DNA of 64,000 nt. Source: an uncultured Eubacteriales bacterium (GTDB lineage Bacteria > Bacillota > Clostridia > Oscillospirales > CAG-272). Of this stretch, positions 50,186-58,598 are shown one piece after another. Within the stretch, counting starts at the first letter, position 1. The number at the start of each line of letters is the position of its first letter. The stretch lies in the NCBI GenBank assembly GCA_934446365.1, contig CAKSDZ010000005.1, forward strand, positions 35,705 through 99,704, read 5' to 3'. The notes under the pieces were generated by a model, which did no database searches, was not told where the DNA came from, and saw nothing but the letters and a program-made list of their open reading frames with translations. Made by a program: the position numbers and the translations under genes.

Positions 50186-52085
50186 GAGGGATCTCCTGTT
50201 CGCCGCCTCTTCTTTTGAGGTCAAGATAAATGAGTAAAACGGAGATATCCGCCGGACTGACCCCGCTGATTCGTGAGGCGGCTCCGATGGAAAGCGGCCG
50301 GTGAAGCGTGAGCTTTTGCACAGCCTCTGTGGAAAGTCCGGTGATTTTTTGATAATCAATGTCGGCGGAAAGCAGCTTCTTTTCGAGCTTTTCAAAGCGC
50401 GCCGCCTCCGCGAGCTGTTTTTTGATATAGCCCTCGTATTTTAATTCCGTCTGGACCGTGAAAATGACATTTGCCGGAAGCGGCTCTCTTTCCGCATCGA
50501 CAGGCGCGAGCAGCTCATATGTGATTCCCGGGCGGCGAAGCAGATCCGAGATACGAACGCCTGTTTTTATCGGCGGCTCGCCGACAGAGGCTAAAATCGA
50601 ATTGACTGTCTCGGATGGCGGAACAACTGTTTTTATAAGCCGTTCTTTTTCCGCTTTGATAAGCGCGGCTTTTTTCAGGTACCGTTCATATGCCGCATCG
50701 GAGAGAAGCCCTGCGCGGTGTCCGATGGCGGAAAGCCGTGAGTCGGCATTATCTTGACGGAGCAGCAGACGGTATTCGGAGCGCGAGGTCATCATGCGGT
50801 ACGGCTCATTTGTGCCCTTGGTCACAAGGTCATCGATCAGTGTGCCGATATAGGAGCTGTCCCGCGTCAGTACGACGGGGGATTTTCCTTTTACATAAAG
50901 CGCGGCGTTCATGCCGGCAATAAGCCCCTGCGCGGCGGCTTCTTCATAGCCGGATGTGCCGTTGAACTGTCCCGCGCCGTAAAGTCCGGGAATTTCTTTG
51001 AAAGAAAGCGACGCGTCGAGCTGGGTGGAATCGATGCAGTCGTATTCGATCGCATAGGCGGTGCGCATGACGACCGCATGCTCGAAGCCCTCGATGGAAT
51101 GGAGCATGGCGAGTTGTACGTCCGCCGGCATGGACGAGCTGAAACCTTGCAGATACATTTCACCGGTGCCGAGTCCCGTCGGCTCGACGAAGAGCTGATG
51201 GCGTGTTTTGTCCGGAAAGCGGACGACTTTGTCCTCGATGCTGGGGCAGTAACGCGGGCCTATCCCATGGATTTCACCGGAATAGAGGGGCGAGCGCCCG
51301 ATATTTTCCCGGATGATACCATGCGTTTTTTCATTCGTATAGGCGATATAGCAGGGAAGCTTTGGCCGCGTTTCCAGTTCTGCTAAATCGGTGTCGGCGG
51401 AATACGGCGTCGGATGCTCCTCGCCGTCCTGCCGTTCGAGCTTGGAATAATCGATGCTGCGGCTGTCGATGCGCGGCGGCGTTCCGGTTTTGAAGCGCAT
51501 CATTCGGATGCCGAGCCGCAAAAGGGAAGCGGTAAGCGACTTTGCCGCGTGGAGCCCGTCCGGTCCGGACGAATCATGGACGTCGCCGATGATGACGCGC
51601 GAATCGAGATAGGTTCCGGTACAGATGACGACGGCTTTCGCACGCCAAACCGCACCGAGATCGGTTATGACCTCGGAGACGGCGCCGTCTTTCAGCCGAA
51701 TGTCCGCAATTTCCGCCTGAACCAGAGAAAGTCCGTCCGTGTGCTCGACGGTTTTTTTCATGATCTCGCGGTAAAGCATGCGGTCTGCCTGAATCCGCTT
51801 GGATTGGACGGCCGGGCCTTTGCTCGCATTGAGGATGCGGTCTTGCAGCATGACCTTGTCCGCGGCACGTCCCATTTCGCCGCCGAGCGCGTCGATTTCA
51901 AAGACAAGCTGTCCCTTGCCCGTGCCGCCGATCGACGGATTGCACGGCATATTCGCCACGGCGTCGTTGGAGATGGTAAAAAGCACGGTACGGCATCCCA
52001 TGCGCGCCGCGGCGAGAGCCGCCTCGCAGCCGGCGTGTCCCGCGCCGATGACGGCGATGTCTGTGGAACCTACATAAAATTCCAT
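50178..52085 (-). CDS. mnmG: tRNA uridine 5-carboxymethylaminomethyl modification enzyme MnmG
   Basis: A 635-residue FAD enzyme that, with MnmE, modifies U34 of tRNAs. The FAD loop GAGHAGCEAALAAARMG and the following NPSIGGTGKGQLVFEIDALG are diagnostic. The cysteine regions and the C-terminal helical domain (DYQKITGLSTEAVQKLTLHR) are complete. GAAAGG precedes the ATG. mnmE, normally upstream, is not in the window. The preceding gene is an unrelated toroid protein. Normal length. Confidence 0.97.
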   Translation of the reverse strand: MEFYVGSTDIAVIGAGHAGCEAALAAARMGCRTVLFTISNDAVANMPCNPSIGGTGKGQLVFEIDALGGEMGRAADKVMLQDRILNASKGPAVQSKRIQADRMLYREIMKKTVEHTDGLSLVQAEIADIRLKDGAVSEVITDLGAVWRAKAVVICTGTYLDSRVIIGDVHDSSGPDGLHAAKSLTASLLRLGIRMMRFKTGTPPRIDSRSIDYSKLERQDGEEHPTPYSADTDLAELETRPKLPCYIAYTNEKTHGIIRENIGRSPLYSGEIHGIGPRYCPSIEDKVVRFPDKTRHQLFVEPTGLGTGEMYLQGFSSSMPADVQLAMLHSIEGFEHAVVMRTAYAIEYDCIDSTQLDASLSFKEIPGLYGAGQFNGTSGYEEAAAQGLIAGMNAALYVKGKSPVVLTRDSSYIGTLIDDLVTKGTNEPYRMMTSRSEYRLLLRQDNADSRLSAIGHRAGLLSDAAYERYLKKAALIKAEKERLIKTVVPPSETVNSILASVGEPPIKTGVRISDLLRRPGITYELLAPVDAEREPLPANVIFTVQTELKYEGYIKKQLAEAARFEKLEKKLLSADIDYQKITGLSTEAVQKLTLHRPLSIGAASRISGVSPADISVLLIYLDLKRRGGEQEIPHG

Positions 52086-52130
52086 GGGAATTCCTTTCTG
52101 GAAAGAGTATTTGTGAAAATCAGGAAAATT

Positions 52131-53045
52131 TTATTGTAATTCCCCGAATGCTTTGAGGTACAGGAGATTTCTGATAATAACATCCGCTTGCCAAAAGTTT
52201 CGGCTGAGTGCCCATTCGTCGGGATAGTCATTCCACCTCCAAGGAATCATCCATGCACCGTTATCAAGCTGGGTTTTTCGGATGTGCTCGCACTCAAAGT
52301 GGGCGATTTCCCGGTTTTCAGGGTAAAATATGCTTTCGGGTGAATTTATAAACTGGGATGGCTTGCAGACATAGGAAATTTCCCAGAGGCGGGTATCCTG
52401 CGTAATTGCAGAATGAATCAGGGTTTTTAGTTTCGCTTCCATGGCGGCAGTGTCAAAAACCGCCTGTCCGCCTGCTTCGCATGTATATTCTAAGAGCCGG
52501 AGGAAGCAGGAGAGCGTATGCATGTCATTCTGTTGTTCACTTTTCATGAAATCTGCATACATTTCTTTCGCAAGCTGCACGCCGCGTGCGTACAGCGCGC
52601 TGTCCTTTTTCGCATAGCGCAGAAGGAAGCCGGCAAGACAGGCGGAGGGATTATTACCCGTGGTGTCTTTTTCCGTGTGCCACCATGGCGCATGCGGATA
52701 ATCGTTGTTGCTTTTGACTGCGATATACCAGAGGTGACCGTCAAAATCTTTTCCGCTTGCGAGATAGTTTAAGATTCCCTGCATGATAGGGTGACTCGCG
52801 TCGGTGAAGCCGATTTCGCGCAGAATCTCTGTGGCGTACCATGTTTGACTGGGCGTGGAATTGGGATTCCAAGAATCCGCTTCCAGCGCGTGGCCGAATC
52901 CGCCGTCTTCATTTTGGTAAAAAGCAAGCGCGTCCAGCACGGCATGGAGGCTTCCGTTTTCAAAGTGATACGCAAAGCGCGCAAAATCAAGCGGACGTGC
53001 ATTGCGGTAGATAAACTCTTTGGCTTTTTCAAAAACTTTTTTCAT
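52131..53045 (-). CDS. Prenyltransferase/squalene-oxidase-repeat (alpha/alpha toroid) protein
   Basis: A 304-residue soluble protein from ATG 53045; an upstream in-frame ATG would overlap rlmH. It contains terpenoid-cyclase-like QW-type repeats: FYQNEDGGFGHALEADSWNP, TPSQTWYATEILREIGF, RKTQLDNGAWMIPWRWNDYP and SRNFWQADVIIRNLLYLKAF. The fold should be an alpha/alpha toroid. The DxDD motif of squalene-hopene cyclases is not seen, so it is probably not a cyclase. Function is unknown. It lies between rlmH and mnmG, 45 bases from the latter. Confidence 0.78.
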   Translation of the reverse strand: MKKVFEKAKEFIYRNARPLDFARFAYHFENGSLHAVLDALAFYQNEDGGFGHALEADSWNPNSTPSQTWYATEILREIGFTDASHPIMQGILNYLASGKDFDGHLWYIAVKSNNDYPHAPWWHTEKDTTGNNPSACLAGFLLRYAKKDSALYARGVQLAKEMYADFMKSEQQNDMHTLSCFLRLLEYTCEAGGQAVFDTAAMEAKLKTLIHSAITQDTRLWEISYVCKPSQFINSPESIFYPENREIAHFECEHIRKTQLDNGAWMIPWRWNDYPDEWALSRNFWQADVIIRNLLYLKAFGELQ

Positions 53046-53064
53046 CAAAATCGATGGCTCCTGT

Positions 53065-53547
53065 TTATTTGTGATAATGACCGCCCATGAGAATATTTTG
53101 TGCGCGGTAGAGCTGTTCAAGTAGAATCACGCGCATCATGCGGTGGGTGAAGGTCATGCGGGAAACGGAGAGCCGGAAATCCGCCGCCTTTTTTACGCGT
53201 TCATCCATGCCGAATGCGCCGCCGATGATGAACGTCAGTTCCGAATGGCCGGAGACGGTAATATCCGAAAGCTTTGCGGCAAGCTCCTCCGACGACAGCT
53301 CTGTCCCCTCGACGCAGAGCGCGATTTTGTAGCTTTTCTGCGGGAGCGCCGCGAGAAGACGGTCGCCCTCCTTGCGCAGCAGGGCATTAACCTCCGCGGC
53401 CGACGGATTTTCCGGCGGCCTTTCTTCTTTGATTTCGATGTTTCGGAGCTTGCAGGAGGACGAGAGCCGTTTTTCATATTCGCAGACAGCGTCGGCAAAG
53501 AACCGATCCTTGATGTTCCCGACATAAAGAATGTTGACCTGCATCAT
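53065..53547 (-). CDS. rlmH: 23S rRNA (pseudouridine-1915-N3)-methyltransferase RlmH
   Basis: A 160-residue SPOUT methyltransferase. The knot motifs FIIGGAFGMDERVKKAADF and LSVSRMTFTHRMMRVILLEQ and the C-terminal YRAQNILMGGHYHK are diagnostic. It modifies residue 1915 in helix 69 of 23S rRNA. Its ATG overlaps the stop of the DUF3795 gene (ATGA). A conserved core gene, often near the origin. Confidence 0.96.
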   Translation of the reverse strand: MMQVNILYVGNIKDRFFADAVCEYEKRLSSSCKLRNIEIKEERPPENPSAAEVNALLRKEGDRLLAALPQKSYKIALCVEGTELSSEELAAKLSDITVSGHSELTFIIGGAFGMDERVKKAADFRLSVSRMTFTHRMMRVILLEQLYRAQNILMGGHYHK

Positions 53548-53927
53548 GACGTTTTTCCCTCCCGAATCAGGCGCAGAATATCGGAAATGTTTTCGAGATC
53601 GTAGTCTCCCGTGATTTTGTCGTTTTCGTGATAGACGATGCCCGCTTTTTCGTTGCGTTCCAGCAGACCGAAAAGCATCGTCTCGCCGTCTTCGGCAAGA
53701 CAGCGGTTAAATGCCATGATTTTTGGCTTGCGGAGCATCGAATTTTCGCAGGTTGAATGATTTTCACAGGCATAACAGCCGGGAAGCCCTTTTTCCTTGC
53801 AGCAGTCCGGAATATGGCACCATTTCCGGCCGGGACAGCCATCCGTCCGACAACCGGGACAGTCTTCTTTGCTGCAAAGGCAGCAGGCAAGTCCGCAATA
53901 AGCAAAGCCCATTTCTTTTTTCATCAT
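53544..53927 (-). CDS. Cysteine-rich DUF3795 protein
   Basis: A 127-residue protein with many cysteines in the first 70 residues (FAYCGLACCLCSKEDCPGCR, then CPGRKWCHIPDCCKEKGLPG), as in the DUF3795 family, which is thought to bind zinc or an iron-sulfur cluster. The stop overlaps the rlmH ATG, so the two are coupled. No function is known. The C-terminal half is a helical domain without recognised motifs. Confidence 0.8.
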   Translation of the reverse strand: MMKKEMGFAYCGLACCLCSKEDCPGCRTDGCPGRKWCHIPDCCKEKGLPGCYACENHSTCENSMLRKPKIMAFNRCLAEDGETMLFGLLERNEKAGIVYHENDKITGDYDLENISDILRLIREGKTS

Positions 53928-53948
53928 TTTTCCCGTATAAAGTCTATA

Positions 53949-54443
53949 TCAATCGATTTCCGTGATGTCATCCGGAATAAGGTAGCACATTTCCTCATGG
54001 TAGGAGGCGCCCTCTTTGATTTTTTCAATGGGAAGCTTCATGTATTTCATTTTTCCCCATGCAAGGTCGAGCCCGTCCGCAGTGCGAATGGCAGCTTCGG
54101 CTTCGATGAAAAGGGAAGTGGCGCGCAGAATTTTTCCGGTGCCGATAAGCGGCGCGTCGTACGGAACGGGCTTTTTGTATTTGGTTTCGAGCGACATCGT
54201 GACGGCGAGCGTTTCCTCGTCATAGGCCGCCCAGTAGGCGCGGAGTCCAAGCTCATCGAGCATAGCGGTAATCATGCCGCCGTGTACACGCCCGGGATAG
54301 CTCTGATGGACGTCCCGATAGGAAAACGGCGTCATGACACAGCTGTCTTCCATGACATAAAACGGCGCTTTTACGCCGGCCTCGTTATCAAGTCCGCAGA
54401 TGATGCACATACGGCTGTTTCGCTGTTTTCGGATGACCTTCAT
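53949..54443 (-). CDS. Hotdog-fold thioesterase (PaaI family)
   Basis: A 164-residue protein from ATG 54443, chosen because AGGGAG is just upstream; an in-frame ATG at 54491 lacks one. The hotdog helix motif GRVHGGMITAMLDELG and the strand VTMSLETKYKKPVPYDAPLI are typical of PaaI-like acyl-CoA thioesterases. An N-terminal CIICG adds a CxxC pair. The substrate is unknown. It is in a run of minus-strand genes without an obvious pathway link. Confidence 0.85.
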   Translation of the reverse strand: MKVIRKQRNSRMCIICGLDNEAGVKAPFYVMEDSCVMTPFSYRDVHQSYPGRVHGGMITAMLDELGLRAYWAAYDEETLAVTMSLETKYKKPVPYDAPLIGTGKILRATSLFIEAEAAIRTADGLDLAWGKMKYMKLPIEKIKEGASYHEEMCYLIPDDITEID

Positions 54444-54513
54444 AGAAGTGTTCTCCCTTATGTAAAAATTTTTATAGACAAGCAGAAACATATGTCCAAA
54501 AGGATATGGGCAG

Positions 54514-55305
54514 CTATTTTAATTTGGTCGGCGTGTCGGGGCTTGCCGCCGCGACCGTTATGCCGGCAAAATCATCCAAAGCCGCGCGGACGGCTGCCTC
54601 CGCCGTCGGCGGATAATTGTTTTCCTTGGAGAGATGCGCGAGCAGAAAATGCTTTGTTCCTCTTGCGGCGAGCAGCTTGGCAAGCTCCGCCGACATATCG
54701 TTGGAGAGATGGCCGGTATCCGACAGAATACGCCGTTTGAGCGGGTAGGGATACGATCCGGAAAGCAGCATCTCCACGTCGTGGTTGGCTTCGAGAATGA
54801 CGGAATCGGCGCCGATGAGAGAGGAAACAATGCTGTCGTCGATGTGACCGATGTCCGTTGCGACACCGAGCTTTTCCATCGTGCCGTTTTCTTCCGTGTA
54901 AGACACGGTGTAACCGACGGAGGCGGCGCTGTCATGCGGCGTGGCAAAGGAACGCACGGTGGTATTCCCAAGGCGCACCGAAAAAAGAACCGGATGCAGG
55001 TATAAGTCTCCGAGCAGGGAGGCGTGGGGGTCGGTGATGAGCGCTCTTGCGGATGGCTCCGTCATATGCGTCGGAATATGATGCTTCTTCGAGATGATCT
55101 CGAGGCCGCGCGTGTGGTCGACGTGCTCGTGTGTGACGAAAATCGCCGTGATCCGGTCAAGCGAGGAGCCGACCTCGCGCAGCGCCTTTTCTACGGCGCG
55201 CGCACTGACGCCGGCATCGATGAGAAGCTCTGTGTCGGCGGATTTGATATATACGCAGTTGCCGGAGGAGCCGGAAAAAAGGGTATACGCCGAAAGCTTA
55301 TCCAT
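54514..55305 (-). CDS. walJ: MBL-fold hydrolase YycJ (WalJ)
   Basis: A 263-residue metallo-beta-lactamase-fold protein. Metal motifs THEHVDHTRG, ATPHD, GVATDIGHI, EANHD and SDTGHLSND match YycJ/WalJ, which is linked to DNA maintenance and usually sits with walKR. Here walKR is not adjacent. Instead, its start overlaps the galactokinase end by eight bases. The family is clear; the exact role is inferred. Confidence 0.9.
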   Translation of the reverse strand: MDKLSAYTLFSGSSGNCVYIKSADTELLIDAGVSARAVEKALREVGSSLDRITAIFVTHEHVDHTRGLEIISKKHHIPTHMTEPSARALITDPHASLLGDLYLHPVLFSVRLGNTTVRSFATPHDSAASVGYTVSYTEENGTMEKLGVATDIGHIDDSIVSSLIGADSVILEANHDVEMLLSGSYPYPLKRRILSDTGHLSNDMSAELAKLLAARGTKHFLLAHLSKENNYPPTAEAAVRAALDDFAGITVAAASPDTPTKLK

Positions 55306-56569
55306 GATATACCACGGCGGCGCCGAACGGACGGACGGCGAGCTCGGTCACGGCACCCACGCCGAACACCGTTTCCATGGCTTCCTTGAAGGTCGTCATT
55401 TTGTCATGCGGGACAAACGCCTGCATGGTTCCGGCAAAGCCGCCGCCGTGTACGCGCCATGCGCCGGACTCTCCAAGAAGCTCCTCCGCGATGGCGCAGG
55501 CGAGGGTAATCCCCTGTTCCTCCGGCGCTTTCGGCGAATAATAATTTTGCAGCAGCTCGGCGCTGGAACGGCCGGATTCTTTTATGACAGTGAGAAATGT
55601 GGAGATATCCCCGTCTTTCAGCGCCTGTATCAGGCGTTCCACACGGGCATTTTCCTTTATGAAATGCAGCGCGCGCAGCACGGCGCGATCCCCCGCTGTT
55701 TGACGGAGCGCCGCCGCATTTTGCAGGAGTTCTTCTTTTGTAATGCCGCGCAGCACGGGCTTTCCAAAGAACGCCGCGATTCTCTTCATCTCGGCGGGAA
55801 CGGCCGCGTAATCGTCCGTGAGATTGGCATGGGAGCCGCCCGTATTGACGATGCAGAGCGAATAACCGTGCTCCGCAAGATTCAATTCCACGCGTTCGGC
55901 CGCAGGCGAATCGGAATTTCCGAAATCGATGTAAACGAATCCGCCGGCGGCGCAGGCGACCTGATCCATGAGGCCGCAGGGCTTGCCGAAATGGGCGTTT
56001 TCCGCGTACTGCGAAATCTGGGAAAGCTCCATGTAGCCAATCTGTCCGTCGTTATAGAAATGGTTCAGAATCGTGCCGACCATGTCCTCGAACGCCGCCG
56101 AGGAGGAAAGTCCCGAGCCGCCGAGAATATCGGAGGTCGTATAAGCGACGAAGCCGCCGACGGCATGTCCGTTTTTGGCAAATCCGTCGCAGACGCCGCG
56201 AATGAGCGCGGAGGATTTTCCTCTTTCCGCTTCAACGGGAGAAAGAGAAGCGGTATCGACGGCATCCTCGGGGAAGCCGGCGCTTTTGATGCGGATGGTG
56301 CCGTCGTCCGTTTTCGCAGCGACCGCAATAATGTCGAGATCGATGGAGGCGGCAAGCACCTTGCCGTGATTGTGGTCGGTGTGGTTGCCGCAGATCTCAC
56401 TGCGTCCCGCGACGGAGAAAACGGATAAACGCTCCGCCTTTCCGTAGAGCTTTTCAAATTCCTCGATGGCGGCGCCGTAACGCGCTCTCACCGCATCCAT
56501 ATCCCGTCCGGCATAGAGCCCCCTCAGCATGGGAGCGGCTTTTTCAAAAAATTCAGCTTGACTAAACAT
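55298..56569 (-). CDS. galK: Galactokinase-type GHMP kinase
   Basis: A 423-residue GHMP kinase. The N-terminal signature is GRSEICGNHTDHNHG (55-69) where classical GalK has GRVNLIGEHTDYNxG. This variant resembles other clostridial galactokinases. The ATP loop LGGSGLSSSAAF is at 149-160, the catalytic base candidate is Asp202 (GLMDQVACAAGG), and motif 3 is GGGFAGTMQAFVP. It phosphorylates galactose or a related sugar in the cytoplasm. GTGAGG precedes the ATG. No other Leloir gene is adjacent, so substrate assignment is moderate. Confidence 0.85.
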   Translation of the reverse strand: MFSQAEFFEKAAPMLRGLYAGRDMDAVRARYGAAIEEFEKLYGKAERLSVFSVAGRSEICGNHTDHNHGKVLAASIDLDIIAVAAKTDDGTIRIKSAGFPEDAVDTASLSPVEAERGKSSALIRGVCDGFAKNGHAVGGFVAYTTSDILGGSGLSSSAAFEDMVGTILNHFYNDGQIGYMELSQISQYAENAHFGKPCGLMDQVACAAGGFVYIDFGNSDSPAAERVELNLAEHGYSLCIVNTGGSHANLTDDYAAVPAEMKRIAAFFGKPVLRGITKEELLQNAAALRQTAGDRAVLRALHFIKENARVERLIQALKDGDISTFLTVIKESGRSSAELLQNYYSPKAPEEQGITLACAIAEELLGESGAWRVHGGGFAGTMQAFVPHDKMTTFKEAMETVFGVGAVTELAVRPFGAAVVYHG

Positions 56570-56593
56570 GATAGGTATTGCCTCACACTTCTT

Positions 56594-58519
56594 TTATTTT
56601 TTGGGGGATCGCTTTGCTGCCGCGGAAGAGGGCCGATTTCCATGCGGCGTTTTCCGGCGAGGAGCGGAATGCGCGCCCTGCCGTGCAGGGTTTGTGCGGA
56701 AATTTCCGGTATGGGGCGTTTTATCCGGACGAATGAGACAGTTTTCCCCATAGCCGATAAGATCGCTCCTGCCGGCCTTGCGCAGAGCGGAAAGGACGAT
56801 GGCGCGGTTTTCCGGACGGAAGTATTGCAGCAGCGCGCGCTGCTCGGCCTTTTCCTCCCTTGTTTTCGGAACGAAAATCGGCTTTTCCGTATAAGGGTCG
56901 AGTCCGGTATAAAACATGCAGGTGGAGATGGTTCCCGGCGTCGGATAAAAATCCTGCACCTGCTCGGGATGCAGCCCCTCTTTTTTGAGAAAAAGGGCGA
57001 GCTCGACCGCGTCGGCAAGCGTGGAACCGGGATGCGACGACATCAGATACGGCACGAGATACTGCTTTTTGTTCATGCTTTTCGTCAGCTCGTAAAAGCG
57101 CGCCCTGAATGTTTCGTAGGCGGCGATATCCGGCTTGCCCATGGCGGCAAGCACGTTCGCGGAGCAGTGCTCGGGCGCAACCTTGAGCTGGCCGCTCACG
57201 TGGTAACGCACAAGCTCCTTGAAAAATTCTTCATTTTTGTCGAGAATCAGATAATCGAAGCGGATTCCGGAACGGATAAAAACCTTTTTGACCCCGGGAA
57301 TCGCGCGCAGGCGGCGCAGCAGATGCAGATATTCGCTGTGATCGACGACCAAATTCTTGCAGGGATTGGGTGAGAGACATTTTTTGCCGCGGCACATGCC
57401 GCGTTTTTCCTGTCCCGCGCAGGAGGGCTGGCGAAAATTGGCCGTCGGACCTCCCACGTCGTGGATATATCCCTTGAAATCCGGCAGTTTTGTCAGTGCC
57501 TGCGCTTCGCGCACGACGGAATCCTCGCTGCGCGTCGTGATGCCGCGTCCCTGATGATAGGCGATGGAGCAGAAGTTGCAAGCGCCGTAGCAGCCGCGCA
57601 CATGCGTGATGGAAAACTTGACCTCCTCAATGGCGGGAACGCCGCCCTCCGCCTCATAGGAAGGATGGTAATTCCGTTCATACGGCAGTTCATAGACGCG
57701 GTCAAGCTCCGCGGTTTCGAGCGGGGGAGAGGGCGGATTCTGCACGACGATTTTTTTGCCGTGCCGCTGAATCACGGTTTTCCCGCGCACGGCGTCGTGC
57801 TCGTCCTGCTGGGTGCGGCAGGAACGCGCGTAGGCGAGATAGCCCTCCGGCGTTTTGGCTTTGACTACCTCGAAAGAGGGACATTCCACGGAATCGGGAA
57901 TATAGACATATTCATTTGTCGGAACGGCGTAGGATGTGCCGCGGATATCGTGCATCATGCCGATGGGCTCCCCGTCTGCAAGGCGGTGGGCGATTTCCGT
58001 TATCTGATGCTCTCCCATACCGAACATGAGAAGGTCCGCGCCGGAATCGATGAGAACGGAGGGACGCACCGCGTCGTCCCAGTAGTCGTAATGGGCAAAG
58101 CGCCGCAGAGAGGCTTCAAGGCCGCCGATGCAGAGCGGAACATCGCCGAAAAGCCGGCGAATCGCTTTGCAGTAGACCGTGACGGCGCGGTCGGGACGGC
58201 GTCCCGCCTTGCCGCCGGCGGTGTAATAGTCGTCGTGACGTTTGCGTTTTGCGGCGGTATAGTGCGCCACCATGGAGTCGATATTGCCGCCGTTCACGAA
58301 AAACGCGAGCCGCGGCCGTCCGAAGCGCTTGTAATCGTCGTCATTCTGCGGCTGCGGCAGGATACAGACACGGAAACCCTCCGCTTCCAGTACGCGCGAG
58401 ACAATCGCCGTGCCGAAGCTCGGGTGATCGACGTAGGCGTCGCCCGTGACGACGACGATATCCGGCGCGTCCCAGCCGCGCGCTCCCATCTCTTCTTTTG
58501 TAATCGGCAGAAAGGCCAT
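56594..58519 (-). CDS. ygiQ: YgiQ-family radical SAM protein
   Basis: A 641-residue protein. An N-terminal B12-binding-like or Rossmann domain (about 1-270, DIVVVTGDAYVDHPSFGTAI) is followed by the radical SAM motif CYGACNFC with Cys310, Cys314 and Cys317. A second Cys group (CAGQEKRGMCRGKKC) and a basic C-terminal tail follow. The family is widespread and its function unknown. ACGGAG precedes the ATG. It lies 24 bases upstream of galK, in a minus-strand run. Confidence 0.92.
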   Translation of the reverse strand: MAFLPITKEEMGARGWDAPDIVVVTGDAYVDHPSFGTAIVSRVLEAEGFRVCILPQPQNDDDYKRFGRPRLAFFVNGGNIDSMVAHYTAAKRKRHDDYYTAGGKAGRRPDRAVTVYCKAIRRLFGDVPLCIGGLEASLRRFAHYDYWDDAVRPSVLIDSGADLLMFGMGEHQITEIAHRLADGEPIGMMHDIRGTSYAVPTNEYVYIPDSVECPSFEVVKAKTPEGYLAYARSCRTQQDEHDAVRGKTVIQRHGKKIVVQNPPSPPLETAELDRVYELPYERNYHPSYEAEGGVPAIEEVKFSITHVRGCYGACNFCSIAYHQGRGITTRSEDSVVREAQALTKLPDFKGYIHDVGGPTANFRQPSCAGQEKRGMCRGKKCLSPNPCKNLVVDHSEYLHLLRRLRAIPGVKKVFIRSGIRFDYLILDKNEEFFKELVRYHVSGQLKVAPEHCSANVLAAMGKPDIAAYETFRARFYELTKSMNKKQYLVPYLMSSHPGSTLADAVELALFLKKEGLHPEQVQDFYPTPGTISTCMFYTGLDPYTEKPIFVPKTREEKAEQRALLQYFRPENRAIVLSALRKAGRSDLIGYGENCLIRPDKTPHTGNFRTNPARQGAHSAPRRKTPHGNRPSSAAAKRSPKK

Positions 58520-58598
58520 GGCAATACTCCGTTTCCGGTGAAAAGTTATGCTTATAACAGGCGGCAGAATCGTTTATATCTGCCGGAAAAGGCATCGT

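Noticed and set aside
55094..56428. Long + strand frames opposite galactokinase, YgiQ (57461-58609) and the M18 peptidase (58548-59852)
   Set aside because: They mirror conserved genes on the minus strand, have no ribosome sites or families, and arise from GC-rich third positions.
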